Assembly: GCA_958430865.1 (NCBI GenBank)
Contig: CAUDNR010002646.1
Span: forward strand, 71,721 to 84,172
Origin: Entrophospora sp. SA101
Lineage: Eukaryota; Glomeromycota; Glomeromycetes; Entrophosporales; Entrophosporaceae
DNA length: 12,452 nucleotides
Reading direction: 5' to 3'
The position numbers were made by a program, and so were the translations under genes. How positions within the stretch are numbered: position 1 is the first letter of the stretch; every line of letters begins with the position of its first letter. Shown here one piece after another: positions 1-7,779 of the stretch. Below the pieces are notes generated by a model. The model made no database searches. It was not told where the DNA came from and worked only from the letters and a program-made list of their open reading frames with translations.

Positions 1-99
1 TTTTTAAAATCCAATGTGTGGATCACATAATATTTCAAAAATTTTAACTTTTGAGTATAGATGATCCGCACTGTATTCGTAATATGGTTGACCTTTAAT

Positions 100-290
100 T
101 CGAATTAAAAAAATTTATTCAAATTAAAAAAATTCATTCGAATTAAAAAATTTATTCAAATTAAAAAGTTTATTCAAAATAAAAAGTTTATTCAAATTAA
201 AAAGTTTATTCAAATTAAAAATTTAATATTAATATTAATATTAAAAAGTTTATTCAAATTAAAAATTTAATTCGCTTTATTCAAATTATT
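100..290. repeat. AT-rich minisatellite, 18-bp unit (left block)
   Basis: Imperfect tandem copies of an 18-bp unit, TTATTCAAATTAAAAAGT, run through this stretch, with a short ATTAAT-type interruption around 225-245. The core TTATTCRAATTAA is shared with the block at 545-705. The remaining DNA from 1 to 480 shows no coding frame or recognisable gene. Confidence 0.85.
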
Positions 291-544
291 TGTTTTATTT
301 GTTTTATTCATTATCGGAATCCTGAGTTTGTTCATTCATTTTATTAGATTATTTGGAATCATGGGTGTTCAATTACTTAAATATTCAAACTATATATACA
401 ACAAGGTTTAATATTGATTTTAATATTATAAAAATTGAAATTAAAAATGAAACTAATAAGGAAAGATTCATGTCTTTCCGGTGAGCTTGAATTTAAACTG
501 GACCTTAATTATTTGTTTTATCCGAATTAATTTTTTCAAATTAT

Positions 545-705
545 TTGCTATATTCAAATTAATATTAATATTAATTTCCTTATTCGAATTAATTTCCTTA
601 TTCGAATTAATTTTCTTATTCGAATTAATTTTTTCATTCGAATTAATTTCCTTATTCGAATTATTCATTTTATTCGAATTAAAATTTATTCGAATAAACT
701 TTCAA
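545..705. repeat. AT-rich minisatellite, 18-bp unit (right block)
   Basis: Tandem copies of an 18-bp unit (CTTATTCGAATTAATTTC) in the same orientation as the left block. Because 18 is a multiple of three, one frame stays open over 481-738 and reads as repeated FELISL/FELIFL; this is best explained as the translation of a satellite, not a gene. The array ends near 780 with a segment (ATAAACCTTATCCGAATAG then AAGCCCTA) that recurs at 6640-6690, so it may mark the end of a dispersed element. Confidence 0.85.
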
Positions 706-786
706 TGTAATTCGAATACTCAAATTCATAACAAATAAAGTGAATAATTCAAATAAACCTTATCCGAATAGAAGCCCTAGGTTAGA

Positions 787-1332
787 TTAGCCTTGTGTAC
801 ATGAGGAATGTGAGAATGACTGTAAAATGTTAAGGTAGTGTGCGTGCTTCAATGTCTATAAATTCCCGATAATCAAACGTCGCATATTGAAGTGTTTCGT
901 ATTTGAGATGTTTCAATTTCAACAGTGTGCTGCCTTCCTTTATTTATAATAATATTAATGTTGATTGCGCAAAGCAAAATACCAATTGTTTACCATCTTG
1001 ATAAGTGTTTTGATTTCAATAATATAGAAGACATATATTAATACAAATAAATAATATTACCTCTGGTTAGTTATTAACTTCTTCTTTAGGAGAACCACGT
1101 TTTGTCATTTTAGAAAAAAAAATCCAATTCGCGTCAAACTCTTCGTGCAACACTAAGTGCCAATAATAATAATTAATGTGTAACGCATTGATCAAAAACA
1201 AACATTATCTTTTTAATAAAAGAAAACAAAAAAAAAACAATGCCTGCAGATAACAAAAGACGAAATAAGGATCATGGCGATTTTATTAATTAGTAAGTGT
1301 TTGCCATAAGAATGGTGTTGTCATCGCTCTAG
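787..1332 (+). repeat. Upstream block of the FHA kinase gene, copy A of a dispersed duplication
   Basis: Begins with GATTAGCCTT and aligns along most of its length with 8998-9630. Shared landmarks in the same order are: GATTAGCCTT, GTGTGCTTCAA-type text, GATAATCAAAC, TTTTGATTTCAATAATATA, CTCTGGTTAGTTATTAAC, CACGTTTTGTCAT, a first ATG after an A/T run, and AAGTGTTTRYCATAA. It covers the presumed promoter, 5' UTR, first exon and the start of intron 1 of the kinase gene. Similarity is patchy with many indels, so the copy is not very recent. Confidence 0.8.
1096..1108 (+). promoter_or_regulatory. Conserved 13-bp upstream motif CACGTTTTGTCAT
   Basis: This 13-mer lies about 130 bp upstream of the proposed start codon and is perfectly kept in the diverged copy B (9346-9358), about 150 bp upstream of the matching ATG. 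With CTCTGGTTAGTTATTAAC (1061-1078), it is among the best preserved parts of the duplicated block, which makes it a candidate transcription-factor site or core promoter part. The function is inferred from conservation only. Confidence 0.35.
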
Positions 1333-1337
1333 TTTTA

Positions 1338-1415
<78 letters not shown>

Positions 1416-3918
1416 AACAGCAACAGTTACTATGATATGGCACTTGAGATACGACAAAGAAAAATATTAAAATACAAAGCTGAGATTGCTAAAATGGAAG
1501 CTAAAACAATCTCATATGTTGTATATCTAAATCAAAGAATTAGTTTAACAGAATACCAAGATTGTATAACCATTGGACATGATGAAACATGCAATTTAAG
1601 GATTAACGATCCACTATATATTGCAAGTATACATTGTACAATTTCAATTGTAAGTAACAATAACTTAATTAATCATACATATCTATTATATGCAATATTG
1701 AAATCATTATCATTTCTATAATATTATTATTATCATTATAATCCCATTAGAGAAAAACAAAAATTAAGGAATCAGGCTTTGAAACATTTATAAAAAATAG
1801 TCCAAACAAAAGAACTTTTGTTAATAAAAAACTTTTGGAACCAAACGAAGAACATATTTTAAATCATAATGATAAAATTTTAGTCAAGACTCGAGATGGC
1901 TTTATTGGTAAGTAGTATAAATCAATTAATTTACATATATGTTTATGTTTGTATATTTGGTTAATATTTTATTTATTCAATTATATTTATATAGAAATAC
2001 AATTTTTTGAAGATGCCAAGGATTGTAATAACAATGACAGTAATGATAATAATATTAAAGTGAGACAATTCAACAACAACAGCAACAACAACAACAAAAA
2101 AAAAATTAATACTTTTGAAATAGCCACCACAAGTTACAAGAAAAGTTATTATGATCCTTGCCTTGATCTACGCTACATGAAAATACAAAAGCTCAAACAT
2201 GATATTGCTAAAGCAGAAGCTAAAGCAATTTCATCTGTTGTATATTTAAATGAAAAGGTTGTTTTATCAGAAGTCCAAAATCGGATAACCATTGGGCGTG
2301 ACCTGGCAGCTAATTTGACAATTAACAATCCAACATATGTAGCAAGTATACAATGTATACTTTCAATTGTAAGTAACAATAGTTTAATTAATCTATTATA
2401 TGCACATATTGAAATCATTATCATTTCTATAATAATATTATTATCATTTATCATCCATTAGAGAAAAACAGACAACATGCATTATGTTAAGGAATTAGAT
2501 TTTGAAACAGTTATAAAAAATGGCTGGAACAGGAGAACTTTTGTTAATAATAAACATTTGGAACCAAATGAGGAACAGGTTTTAAATCACAATGATAAAA
2601 TTTTAATCAAGACTGAAGAGGACTTTATTGGTAAGTAGTATAAATCATTTAATATTTACATATATGTTTATGTTTGTATATTTGATTAATATTTTATCTA
2701 TTCAATTATATTTATATAGAGGTACGATTTTTTGAAGATGCCAAAACTGATCCTGAAAATCAATTTAGAGAAGAAAAGAATCGTTTACCTGCTCAATCAG
2801 GAGAAAGATATCATGTTATAAATAATGAAGATGGTAGTAATGATCATATTGAAATTGGCAAATCATGCATTGTTAAAAAAATTAGATCAAATAATCGTAA
2901 TGATGAAAACATTTATGCTGCTAAAATTATCAATGTCAGTGATGGAAAATTTGACCAAAACAGAATATTTGAATATAGAAATGAAATTGATATTTTGAAA
3001 ATGTTGAACCATGAGAATATTATAAAGGTAGTTGATGATTATTTTGACAAGGAGAATATAGTAATTATTTTACCTTATTTTTGTGGAGGGAGTCTTGAGG
3101 ACTATATTAAAACATTAAATGGTTTTATAAATTTCCAACATTGGAAAAAATTGGCTTTCCAAATTTGTTCAGCTATAAAGGCAAGAATATTTTTATTATA
3201 GTTTTATTAATATTGTATTCAAATATTATATTTTAATCATTTTAAACATTACCATAGTTGTATATCTTTTATACTACATATAGTAACATTTTAAATTTTT
3301 TATTCCCTCAAAATCTATCACTTTTTAAAATGGGGGTTTTTTTTTTAGTATATTCACAAGAATCACATAATGCATCGAGACATCAAACCTGACAACATCA
3401 TGTTTACAGATTCTAATTTTAATCAAGTTAAGTTGATTGACTTTGGTGAGTCAAAAAAAATAGAAGGATCTATTGACAGCATGGGTAATTATATTGAACA
3501 GACCAGCACAGATTTAGTTGGGACACCCTTATTTGTTGCACCTGAACTTGCCAAGGCATTCAAAGATAGAATTGTGATATTTACAACAGATAATGATAGT
3601 GCTGGTGATACTGCTCAATATGAATATGACAAATCTATTGATATCTGGTCATTTGGGATAGTAAATTACTATATGTTGTCAAAAAAATATCCTTGGAATG
3701 TTAATATTCATGTTAGAGAGAAAAGAAGACCAGAAGATTATATTGAGCTTTATGACAATATAATGAAAGGTGACCTAGATTTTTCTACATTTAAAACAAT
3801 CAGAAGTGATATTAATGAAATTGAAAATGTTATGGATTTTATTCTTAAATTGTGTCAGGTGAATAGGGATCAAAGGATGTCATCTGATCAAGCATTGCAG
3901 CATACAATATTTAGTTAA
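1240..3918 (+). CDS. FHA-FHA-protein kinase (Chk2/Rad53-like serine/threonine kinase), seven exons
   Basis: Proposed exons: 1240-1292, 1421-1649, 1751-1907, 1995-2368, 2462-2630, 2720-3180, 3349-3918. They total 2013 nt, an open frame of 670 codons plus TAA. Two FHA-like modules come first. FHA1 lies at about residues 50-146 (TIGHD at 68-72, box ASIH at 86-89, RTFVN at 115-119). FHA2 lies at about residues 200-327 (TIGRD at 245-249, box ASIQ at 263-266, RTFVN at 296-300). The kinase domain follows: a degenerate glycine loop keeping G374, AAK lysine K396, helix-C glutamate E416, HRD with D492, DFG at 512-514, GTP and APE at 545-547, then DIWSFG. All catalytic residues are present, so activity is expected. 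An Asn/Lys-rich linker (about 155-190) precedes FHA2. FHA domains bind phosphothreonine; this order resembles Chk2/Cds1 with a doubled FHA. The acceptor of exon 2 could also be 6 nt later (1427). The exact cellular role is inference. Confidence 0.88.
1341..1415 (+). repeat. Compound microsatellite (AAT)10-(GAT)14 in intron 1
   Basis: A run of AAT from 1344 to 1373 is followed at once by 14 GAT units from 1374 to 1415, ending six bases before the proposed exon-2 acceptor AACAG. The run is in frame with exon 2 (poly-Asn then poly-Asp), so if the acceptor were missed or transcription began in intron 1, the protein would gain an Asn/Asp tail. I place it in the intron because exon 1 joins exon 2 in frame only at 1421 or 1427. 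Confidence 0.9.
1425..1994 (+). repeat. FHA duplication, unit 1 (exon parts plus two introns)
   Basis: 570 bp running from the SYYD codons to the end of the second FHA1 intron; aligns with 2144-2719. It includes the intron that splits the FHA fold (1650-1750, phase 0) and the intron after TxxGFI/DFI (1908-1994, phase 1). Both introns start GTAAGT and occupy identical positions in unit 2. Confidence 0.9.
2144..2719 (+). repeat. FHA duplication, unit 2
   Basis: 576 bp matching unit 1. Its introns are 2369-2461 and 2631-2719. By hand alignment intron 2631-2719 differs from 1908-1994 by three substitutions and one 2-bp indel, and intron 2369-2461 differs from 1650-1750 mainly by a 9-bp gap and a few changes. 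Over the N-terminal half of the FHA unit only about 39 of 71 residues are identical. Confidence 0.9.
3181..3348 (+). other. Non-canonical GC-AG intron in the kinase domain
   Basis: The donor reads AAAG|GCAAGA and the acceptor is TTTTTTTTTTAG|TAT. Joining exon 6 (ending ICSAIK) to exon 7 (starting YIHKNHIMHRDIKPDN) in phase 0 rebuilds a textbook kinase catalytic loop with no missing residue. No GT donor gives this join. AG|GCAAG is the known consensus of GC-AG introns. Length is 168 bp, the longest intron of the gene. Confidence 0.85.
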
Positions 3919-4288
3919 TTTATATGGATGAAGAAATAATAATGATAATTATTAATTATTTTATACATCTGGTGAACTTGATGATCAAATACATACTCTA
4001 ATCAAACTGAATACATTGTATTGAATGTAATTCTTTTCATATGTTGAAGTTTGTATATATAATAAAAAAAATTTTAGACCTACCTATAAGGTTTAATTGT
4101 ATTGGTTAATTGAATATTAATATCATTTAAAGTCAATGACAATATTTTTGGATGTGAACTAAATCAAATATTAATAGTTATCTATCTTTTTTTTTATTAC
4201 TATTAATATTATTATTGCCAAGATCTTCAGGCATATATTTGATACTACTATATGTTCATTATACTATAAGATCTTGTTGCACATTATT
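3919..4288 (+). terminator. 3' flank of the kinase gene with a poly(A) signal
   Basis: No coding frame is seen here. An AATAAA hexamer lies at 4061-4066, 143 nt after the stop codon and downstream of a T-rich stretch, and is the likely polyadenylation signal. The rest is plain AT-rich DNA. Confidence 0.5.
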
Positions 4289-4573
4289 ATGGGGCAGACT
4301 GCAACAAAACCAGACAAAGTGAACATTGGTGCTACCAATGATTTCAGGGATCAATAGTATTACCTGTGTATTTGTCTAGACAAAAATAGCTAATATGAAA
4401 CTCATTTACATTGGAACCAAAAAATTACAGCATCATTAGAAGTATTTTTAAAAAAGGAACAAGGTGAAAAAATTGCTCCTTATGTTTTCAAAATAAATGA
4501 CACTCAGACACTTGAAACTTATCTAAGAAAAGAAAAGATTACCTATGAAATTTACCAAGAAGAAAGAAAATAA
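4289..4573 (+). pseudogene. Decayed coding fragment, unknown family
   Basis: Two short frames read like real protein. The first, 4289-4357, starts ATGGGGCAG (MGQTATKPDKVNIGATNDF) and stops at TAG. The second, open from 4394 to a TAA at 4571-4573, reads HWNQKITASLEVFLKK then GEKIAPYVFKIND and ends YEIYQEERK; it has no ATG of its own. An ATG at 4395 in a neighbouring frame (MKLIYIGTK) points to a frameshift near 4420, which would join it to ITASLEVFLKK. A small charged protein of about 60-80 residues could have existed. I do not recognise the family; an unseen intron between the parts is the alternative to decay. Confidence 0.35.
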
Positions 4574-4655
4574 TAAATGTTAGGAAAAGAAAGCATCATG
4601 ATGATGTATTATTATCTAATATAAAGCAAAAATCTTTAAAAGGAAAATAACTATA

Positions 4656-4683
4656 GTGCAAGGCAACCTAATCCCGCAACTTT
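4656..4683 (+). repeat. Inverted repeat, left arm
   Basis: GTGCAAGGCAACCTAATCCC followed by GCAACTTT is matched on the opposite strand at 5238-5264 with 24 of 28 positions identical and one gap; weaker similarity continues outward. The two arms enclose 609 bp in total. They may be ends of a non-autonomous DNA element or two oppositely oriented copies of one regulatory sequence. Apart from the TCACGTGA sites and a small TTGGGAA/TTCCCAA hairpin near 4704-4721, I see no gene between the arms. Confidence 0.65.
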
Positions 4684-4746
4684 CTGCGCCACAATGACAG
4701 ATTTGGGAAAAAATTCCCAATCAAAAATGCAATAAAATTTTCGCTG

Positions 4747-4754
4747 TCACGTGA
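4747..4754. promoter_or_regulatory. TCACGTGA palindrome (E-box type), site 1
   Basis: Perfect 8-bp palindrome in the context GTCACGTGATAA. The CACGTG core is the known binding site of bHLH factors such as Cbf1/Pho4 types in fungi. A second copy with the same flanks (TGTCACGTGATAA) is at 4961-4968. Which gene, if any, it controls cannot be told. Confidence 0.35.
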
Positions 4755-4960
4755 TAATAATAATAATAAATTTTAATAAATAAAAAATCTTTATTATATA
4801 TACTGCAATTCTTTCTAACATACATATTTATCACAAGTGTATTCCCATATAATATATTTTTGGTGCTAAGTGGGAATAGCATGTCTATTTATGCATTTCT
4901 TTGATCATTGCAATATTGTCTATTTTATTTCAACGTTATCTTTTTTTATATTTGTTATTG

Positions 4961-4968
4961 TCACGTGA
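4961..4968. promoter_or_regulatory. TCACGTGA palindrome, site 2
   Basis: Second copy, 214 bp from site 1, sharing the 13-mer TGTCACGTGATAA. Both sites lie inside the inverted-repeat pair 4656/5264, with no convincing start codon close by on either strand. Confidence 0.35.
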
Positions 4969-5237
4969 TAAAGATTGGCAAATAAAAATAAAAATTTTCA
5001 ATTCTTCCCAATTCGTTCATTTTTAATATAAAAAATCGCGTGTAATACAACAGTTTTGGGGTTAACATAGTAAACTCGTGCAACTTTGAAGCTAGATTTC
5101 TCCATGGTAATGTGACATATCAACAAAATGAAATCATTAGATTGTAGAGAAAGGTCTTAGCTTTGATTATATGATTTGTTTTTTTTGGTGTTACATTTCC
5201 ATTTTTAGAGTATTTAAAAGATATACATTACCAATAA

Positions 5238-5264
5238 AAAGTTGTGGGACTAGGTGTCTTGCAC
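5238..5264 (-). repeat. Inverted repeat, right arm
   Basis: On the minus strand this reads GTGCAAGACACCTAGTCCC then ACAACTTT, the partner of 4656-4683. It lies just past the stop codon end (5340) of the minus-strand pseudogene, so it may belong to that element's 3' end. No clear target-site duplication could be seen outside the two arms. Confidence 0.65.
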
Positions 5265-5339
5265 CATATCATTTTCTTTGATAGTTGGAATGAATTTCAA
5301 TTTATACAGAGAAAAATTACTTTCTTATTTTCACCAAGG

Positions 5340-6639
5340 TCATTTCTTGGTTTCTTTAACTTCAATTTGAACAATTTGACTACTACTGCCTTGCTGTTCT
5401 TTTAATTGCTTATTTTCTTGAGTTAACTTAATGATTTAATCTTGTCCAAAAGCTCTTGCTTTTGTCTTTTATTTCACTACTCAGATTTCTCTTGGAATTT
5501 GGCTACCTCTTCTCTTTCAATATTTAATTCTTATTTAGCAGTTGATAACACTCTTTCTGGTTCTCTTGCCTTATTCTCTAAACAAGAACTGAATGCTTGC
5601 AAAAGTAATTCTTTATCAGAAAGTGGTTTAGTTGATTTAGCTTTTAAATGACTACAAATGCACCTGTTTCTATTTCTCTTTAACCTACCACATTTCTCAC
5701 AACACAGGAAAGTATTGTTATTGTAATCTTTTTTGCATTCACCACAAATAAAAACTGTCAGCATAACCATCAGGAGTATTACAACCATACATGAAGTCGA
5801 AATTAAAACCCCAAAGTCGAAATGTTTCGACTTGAGGCAACTACATAGTAAAAATCAGTTTTGACCTTATTTCGACCCTATTTTGACCAGATCTGCAAAT
5901 GGTTGGAATAGTTTTGACTTCATGTATAATTACAACCTACAATTTGGTGAGTAGCAGGAGTAGTACCAAGACTGAAACTAGTCAGATCATCAAAATCTAG
6001 AAAACAAAAATTGCACTCTTGCTCATCTCCCTTTGCTATTTCCAAAATTCTATATTCTAGTCTCATATTTACTTACTTTTCTGAATAACAAAAGTTTGAG
6101 CTCTTTCTTTAGTCTTTTCTTTAACTTACTAACTAATTTCTTGAGTTTGTGTATCCTATTTTCTTTTTGTTGCTTTGGTAAAGATGGTAGTTCTTTATTT
6201 TCTAAATAATTCTTTCAGTCTATTTCTGATTTTTAACTGCTAAATTATTCTCCAACAACTCTATTTGATCCAGAAGTTTTCCCATTGCAGCATCTTGTTT
6301 TAACACTGTTTCAAACATTTGACACTTTCTCCTCTCATGGCTGCATCTAATGCTTTTTCAGCTTCTTCTTGCTCCATCCAAACCTCATCTTCTAGTTCTT
6401 CCACCTTTGCTTCCAACTCCTTAATTCATTCAATCTTGCTTTCAATAATATCCTTGATAATGATATCTTTAGCAGGTCTATCTCCAAAGTTTTCTCCACT
6501 TCTTATTTTACCAATGATGGCATTCTTTTCACTTTGATGCTCCCAGTGCTTTTCATTTTCAGATTCGTAGTAATTGTTAACAATTTCTTCAATGACTTGT
6601 TCTTGGTTTTCATTACTCAAATTATGAATTATTTTTACT
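5340..6639 (-). pseudogene. Broken gene for a coiled-coil, cysteine-rich protein (zinc-ribbon-like)
   Basis: Read from 6639 downwards, the order is: an acidic N-terminal part (QVIEEIVNNYYESENEKHW, GDRPAKDIIIKDIIESKIE), a TGA, then in the same frame a Glu/Lys coiled coil (IKELEAKVEELEDEV). After a frameshift comes MFETVLKQDAAMGKLLDQI, then more stops and shifts, a Lys-rich stretch, and RILEIAKGDEQECNFCF. A Cys region follows (CGECKKDY, FLCCEKCGR, CICSHLK), then AKSTKPLSDKELLLQAF, a TAA where Gln (CAA) is likely, a second coiled coil (LTQENKQLKEQQ), and a stop at 5340-5342. A MITE splits it between GCN and TPDGYADSF. The 5' end has no ATG and abuts an AT-rich repeat. CxxC pairs suggest zinc binding; the family is not recognised, and a transposon-encoded protein is possible. 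Confidence 0.6.
5787..5927. mobile_element. MITE copy 1 (141 bp, ~10-bp target duplication)
   Basis: The ends are inverted repeats starting ATACATGAAGTCGAAA; the right end reads TTTTGACTTCATGTAT. Flanks are TATTACAACC (5777-5786) and AATTACAACC (5928-5937), a target-site duplication with 9 of 10 matching. The element matches copy 2 (10081-10221) in 134 of 141 positions with no gaps, and three of the seven differences are TCG/TTG changes. The internal part repeats GTCGAAA/TTTCGAC motifs. It has no coding capacity. A 9-10-bp duplication is typical of Mutator-like elements (established for MULEs), so it is probably mobilised by such a transposase encoded elsewhere. Confidence 0.85.
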
Positions 6640-6690
6640 CAAATTATTCATTTTATTCGAATAAACCTTATTTGAATAGCAACCCTAACT
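6640..6690. repeat. Short copy of the minisatellite end
   Basis: CAAATTATTCATTTTATTCG followed by AATAAACCTTATTTGAATAG and CAACCCTAA matches parts of 660-780 (TTATTCATTTTATTCG, AATAAACCTTATCCGAATAG, AAGCCCTA). It touches the truncated 5' end of the minus-strand pseudogene, so this repeat probably inserted there or marks a breakpoint. Confidence 0.65.
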
Positions 6691-6805
6691 ACTACAATAT
6701 TATTTTAGACTGTATGATAAAAGTACTAGGAATATTATTAACTTATCAGTATGCTAATACCTTGATTATTTTTTTAAAGAATAATCAGATTCTGATATTT
6801 GCTGA

Positions 6806-6973
6806 TACCAATTTGGCATCATTCAACCAGTAAAAAGAGAACCAATAGATTATATATAAGCAAAGAAAGATGGGAGCAAGAGAATTTTAAATGCACAAAT
6901 GAAATTTTTTAAGGAACCCAATTTTACAAACAATAATGTGTGCATCTACTCCAAATCTACAAAAAATAAATGA
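6806..6973 (+). pseudogene. Coding fragment with one internal stop, unknown family
   Basis: One frame reads QFGIIQPVKREPIDYI, a TAA at 6857-6859, then AKKDGSKRILNAQMKFFKEP and a further 20 residues to a TGA at 6971-6973. Codon use and the mixed charged/hydrophobic pattern look protein-like, unlike the neighbouring low-complexity DNA. No ATG start is seen. The family is unknown; it may be a piece of a transposon protein. Confidence 0.3.
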
Positions 6974-7076
6974 ATAAATCATTGGAGAGGATCAAAAAAA
7001 AATTTTTTTCTTAATTCCAATTATATGGTTTCTTATGAATAATAAATCTGATTATAATAACAGGTGTCAGATTTAA

Positions 7077-7346
7077 TCAAAATTTTCCTATCACTAACAC
7101 AAGTTTGGGTGCTTTCACACACCTCATAACTGTAGATTTTTTTCCACAGGTAAAGGGTGCCCTCTGTTGGAAGGCTTTGGACAAAATCTATCTTATCTTC
7201 CCCTCAGACCAGGCTTGACTGTTTCCATATGGGCATTGATAACTGACAAGAGTTGACATTTGTGTGATATACCTCTCTAGAATAAAGTTAATATCTGCAA
7301 CTGAGAAGGTTGCAACCTGGGTTTGCTGATTTGGATTTCCCTGGAT
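7077..7346 (-). pseudogene. Coding fragment with one internal stop, unknown family
   Basis: On the minus strand one frame is open from 7346 to a TGA at 7077-7079, apart from a TAG at 7188-7190. It reads NPNQQTQVATFSVADINFIL, then ERYITQMSTLVSYQCPYGNS and QAWSEGK before the TAG, and KAFQQRAPFTCGKKSTVMRC then VKAPKLVLVIGKF after it. About 88 sense codons with well-mixed residues suggest an old gene rather than chance. There is no ATG at the 5' side, where the frame is cut by a TGA. The family is not recognised. An intron in place of the TAG cannot be excluded. Confidence 0.4.
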
Positions 7347-7412
7347 TCAGAGTTTTGAAGCCTGGGTTGCTGTATTGTTGGCAGCATGCCTACTCAACAA
7401 TAATCATACCCA

Positions 7413-7512
7413 ATTTAAATAACAAGTTCAGTTGGTCAAATAAAAATCACCAAAAAACAGAACATTTGGGAAAATGATTAATTTATACATTACATACCAA
7501 ACAAAATCTGAG
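7413..7512 (-). repeat. 3'-flank repeat, copy 1
   Basis: 100 bp nearly matching 8404-8503 (shared AATAACAAGTTCAGTTGGTC, GGGAAAATGAT, CCAAACAAAATCTGA). It starts six bases past the stop of the minus-strand fragment at 7518-7613, so it was probably that gene's 3' UTR or downstream flank. Confidence 0.8.
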
Positions 7513-7517
7513 CTAAT

Positions 7518-7613
7518 TTATTCTACAGCTTTCACCTTGATGTATGGTTGCTTGCCAAAACTCCTCTGGAAATCAATCGGCAGAGTTTCAGCAGGTAACA
7601 CACTAATTGTTTG
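7518..7613 (-). pseudogene. C-terminal gene fragment, unknown family (tail copy 1)
   Basis: A 31-codon open frame on the minus strand reads VLPAETLPIDFQRSFGKQP then YIKVKAVE and stops (TAA, 7518-7520). The upstream part is lost into GGCAGAGTTT repeats. The ending resembles that of the fragment at 8689-8994 (SDVKRKVVK then stop; SGEILR against PAETLP), and both are followed by the same 3'-flank repeat. So these are probably tails of related genes. The function is unknown. Confidence 0.4.
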
Positions 7614-7722
7614 TTAGAGCTTTGGCAGAGTTTTGCATTTAGGGATTTCAACAATTAGCAGAGTTTTTACAGGTTACACATTAATTGTTTATTAGAGTTT
7701 CGGCAGAGTTTCAGCAGTCATT
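7577..7722 (-). repeat. Degenerate direct repeats containing GGCAGAGTTT
   Basis: Three to four imperfect copies of a block with GCAGAGTTTCAGCAGGTAAC, ACACTAATTGTTTGTTAGAG and close variants (starts near 7579, 7625, 7657 and 7691). The copies overlap the start of the 7518-7613 fragment, so local tandem duplication may have destroyed its 5' part. Confidence 0.6.
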
Positions 7723-7779
7723 AGGAGGTTTCAGCAAGCAACCTTACCTTGATGCCAGTGATCATGATGACATTAGAAT

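Noticed and set aside
481..738. Open frame of 85 codons (FELISL repeats)
   Set aside because: It is only the in-frame translation of an 18-bp minisatellite; the opposite strand is open for the same reason.
2173..2454. Minus-strand open frame over the second FHA unit
   Set aside because: It is antisense to a well-supported exon and its intron, with no features of its own.
6319..6537. Plus-strand Ser-rich open frame
   Set aside because: Shadow of the Glu/Lys coiled-coil coding on the minus strand (GAA/TTC complement).
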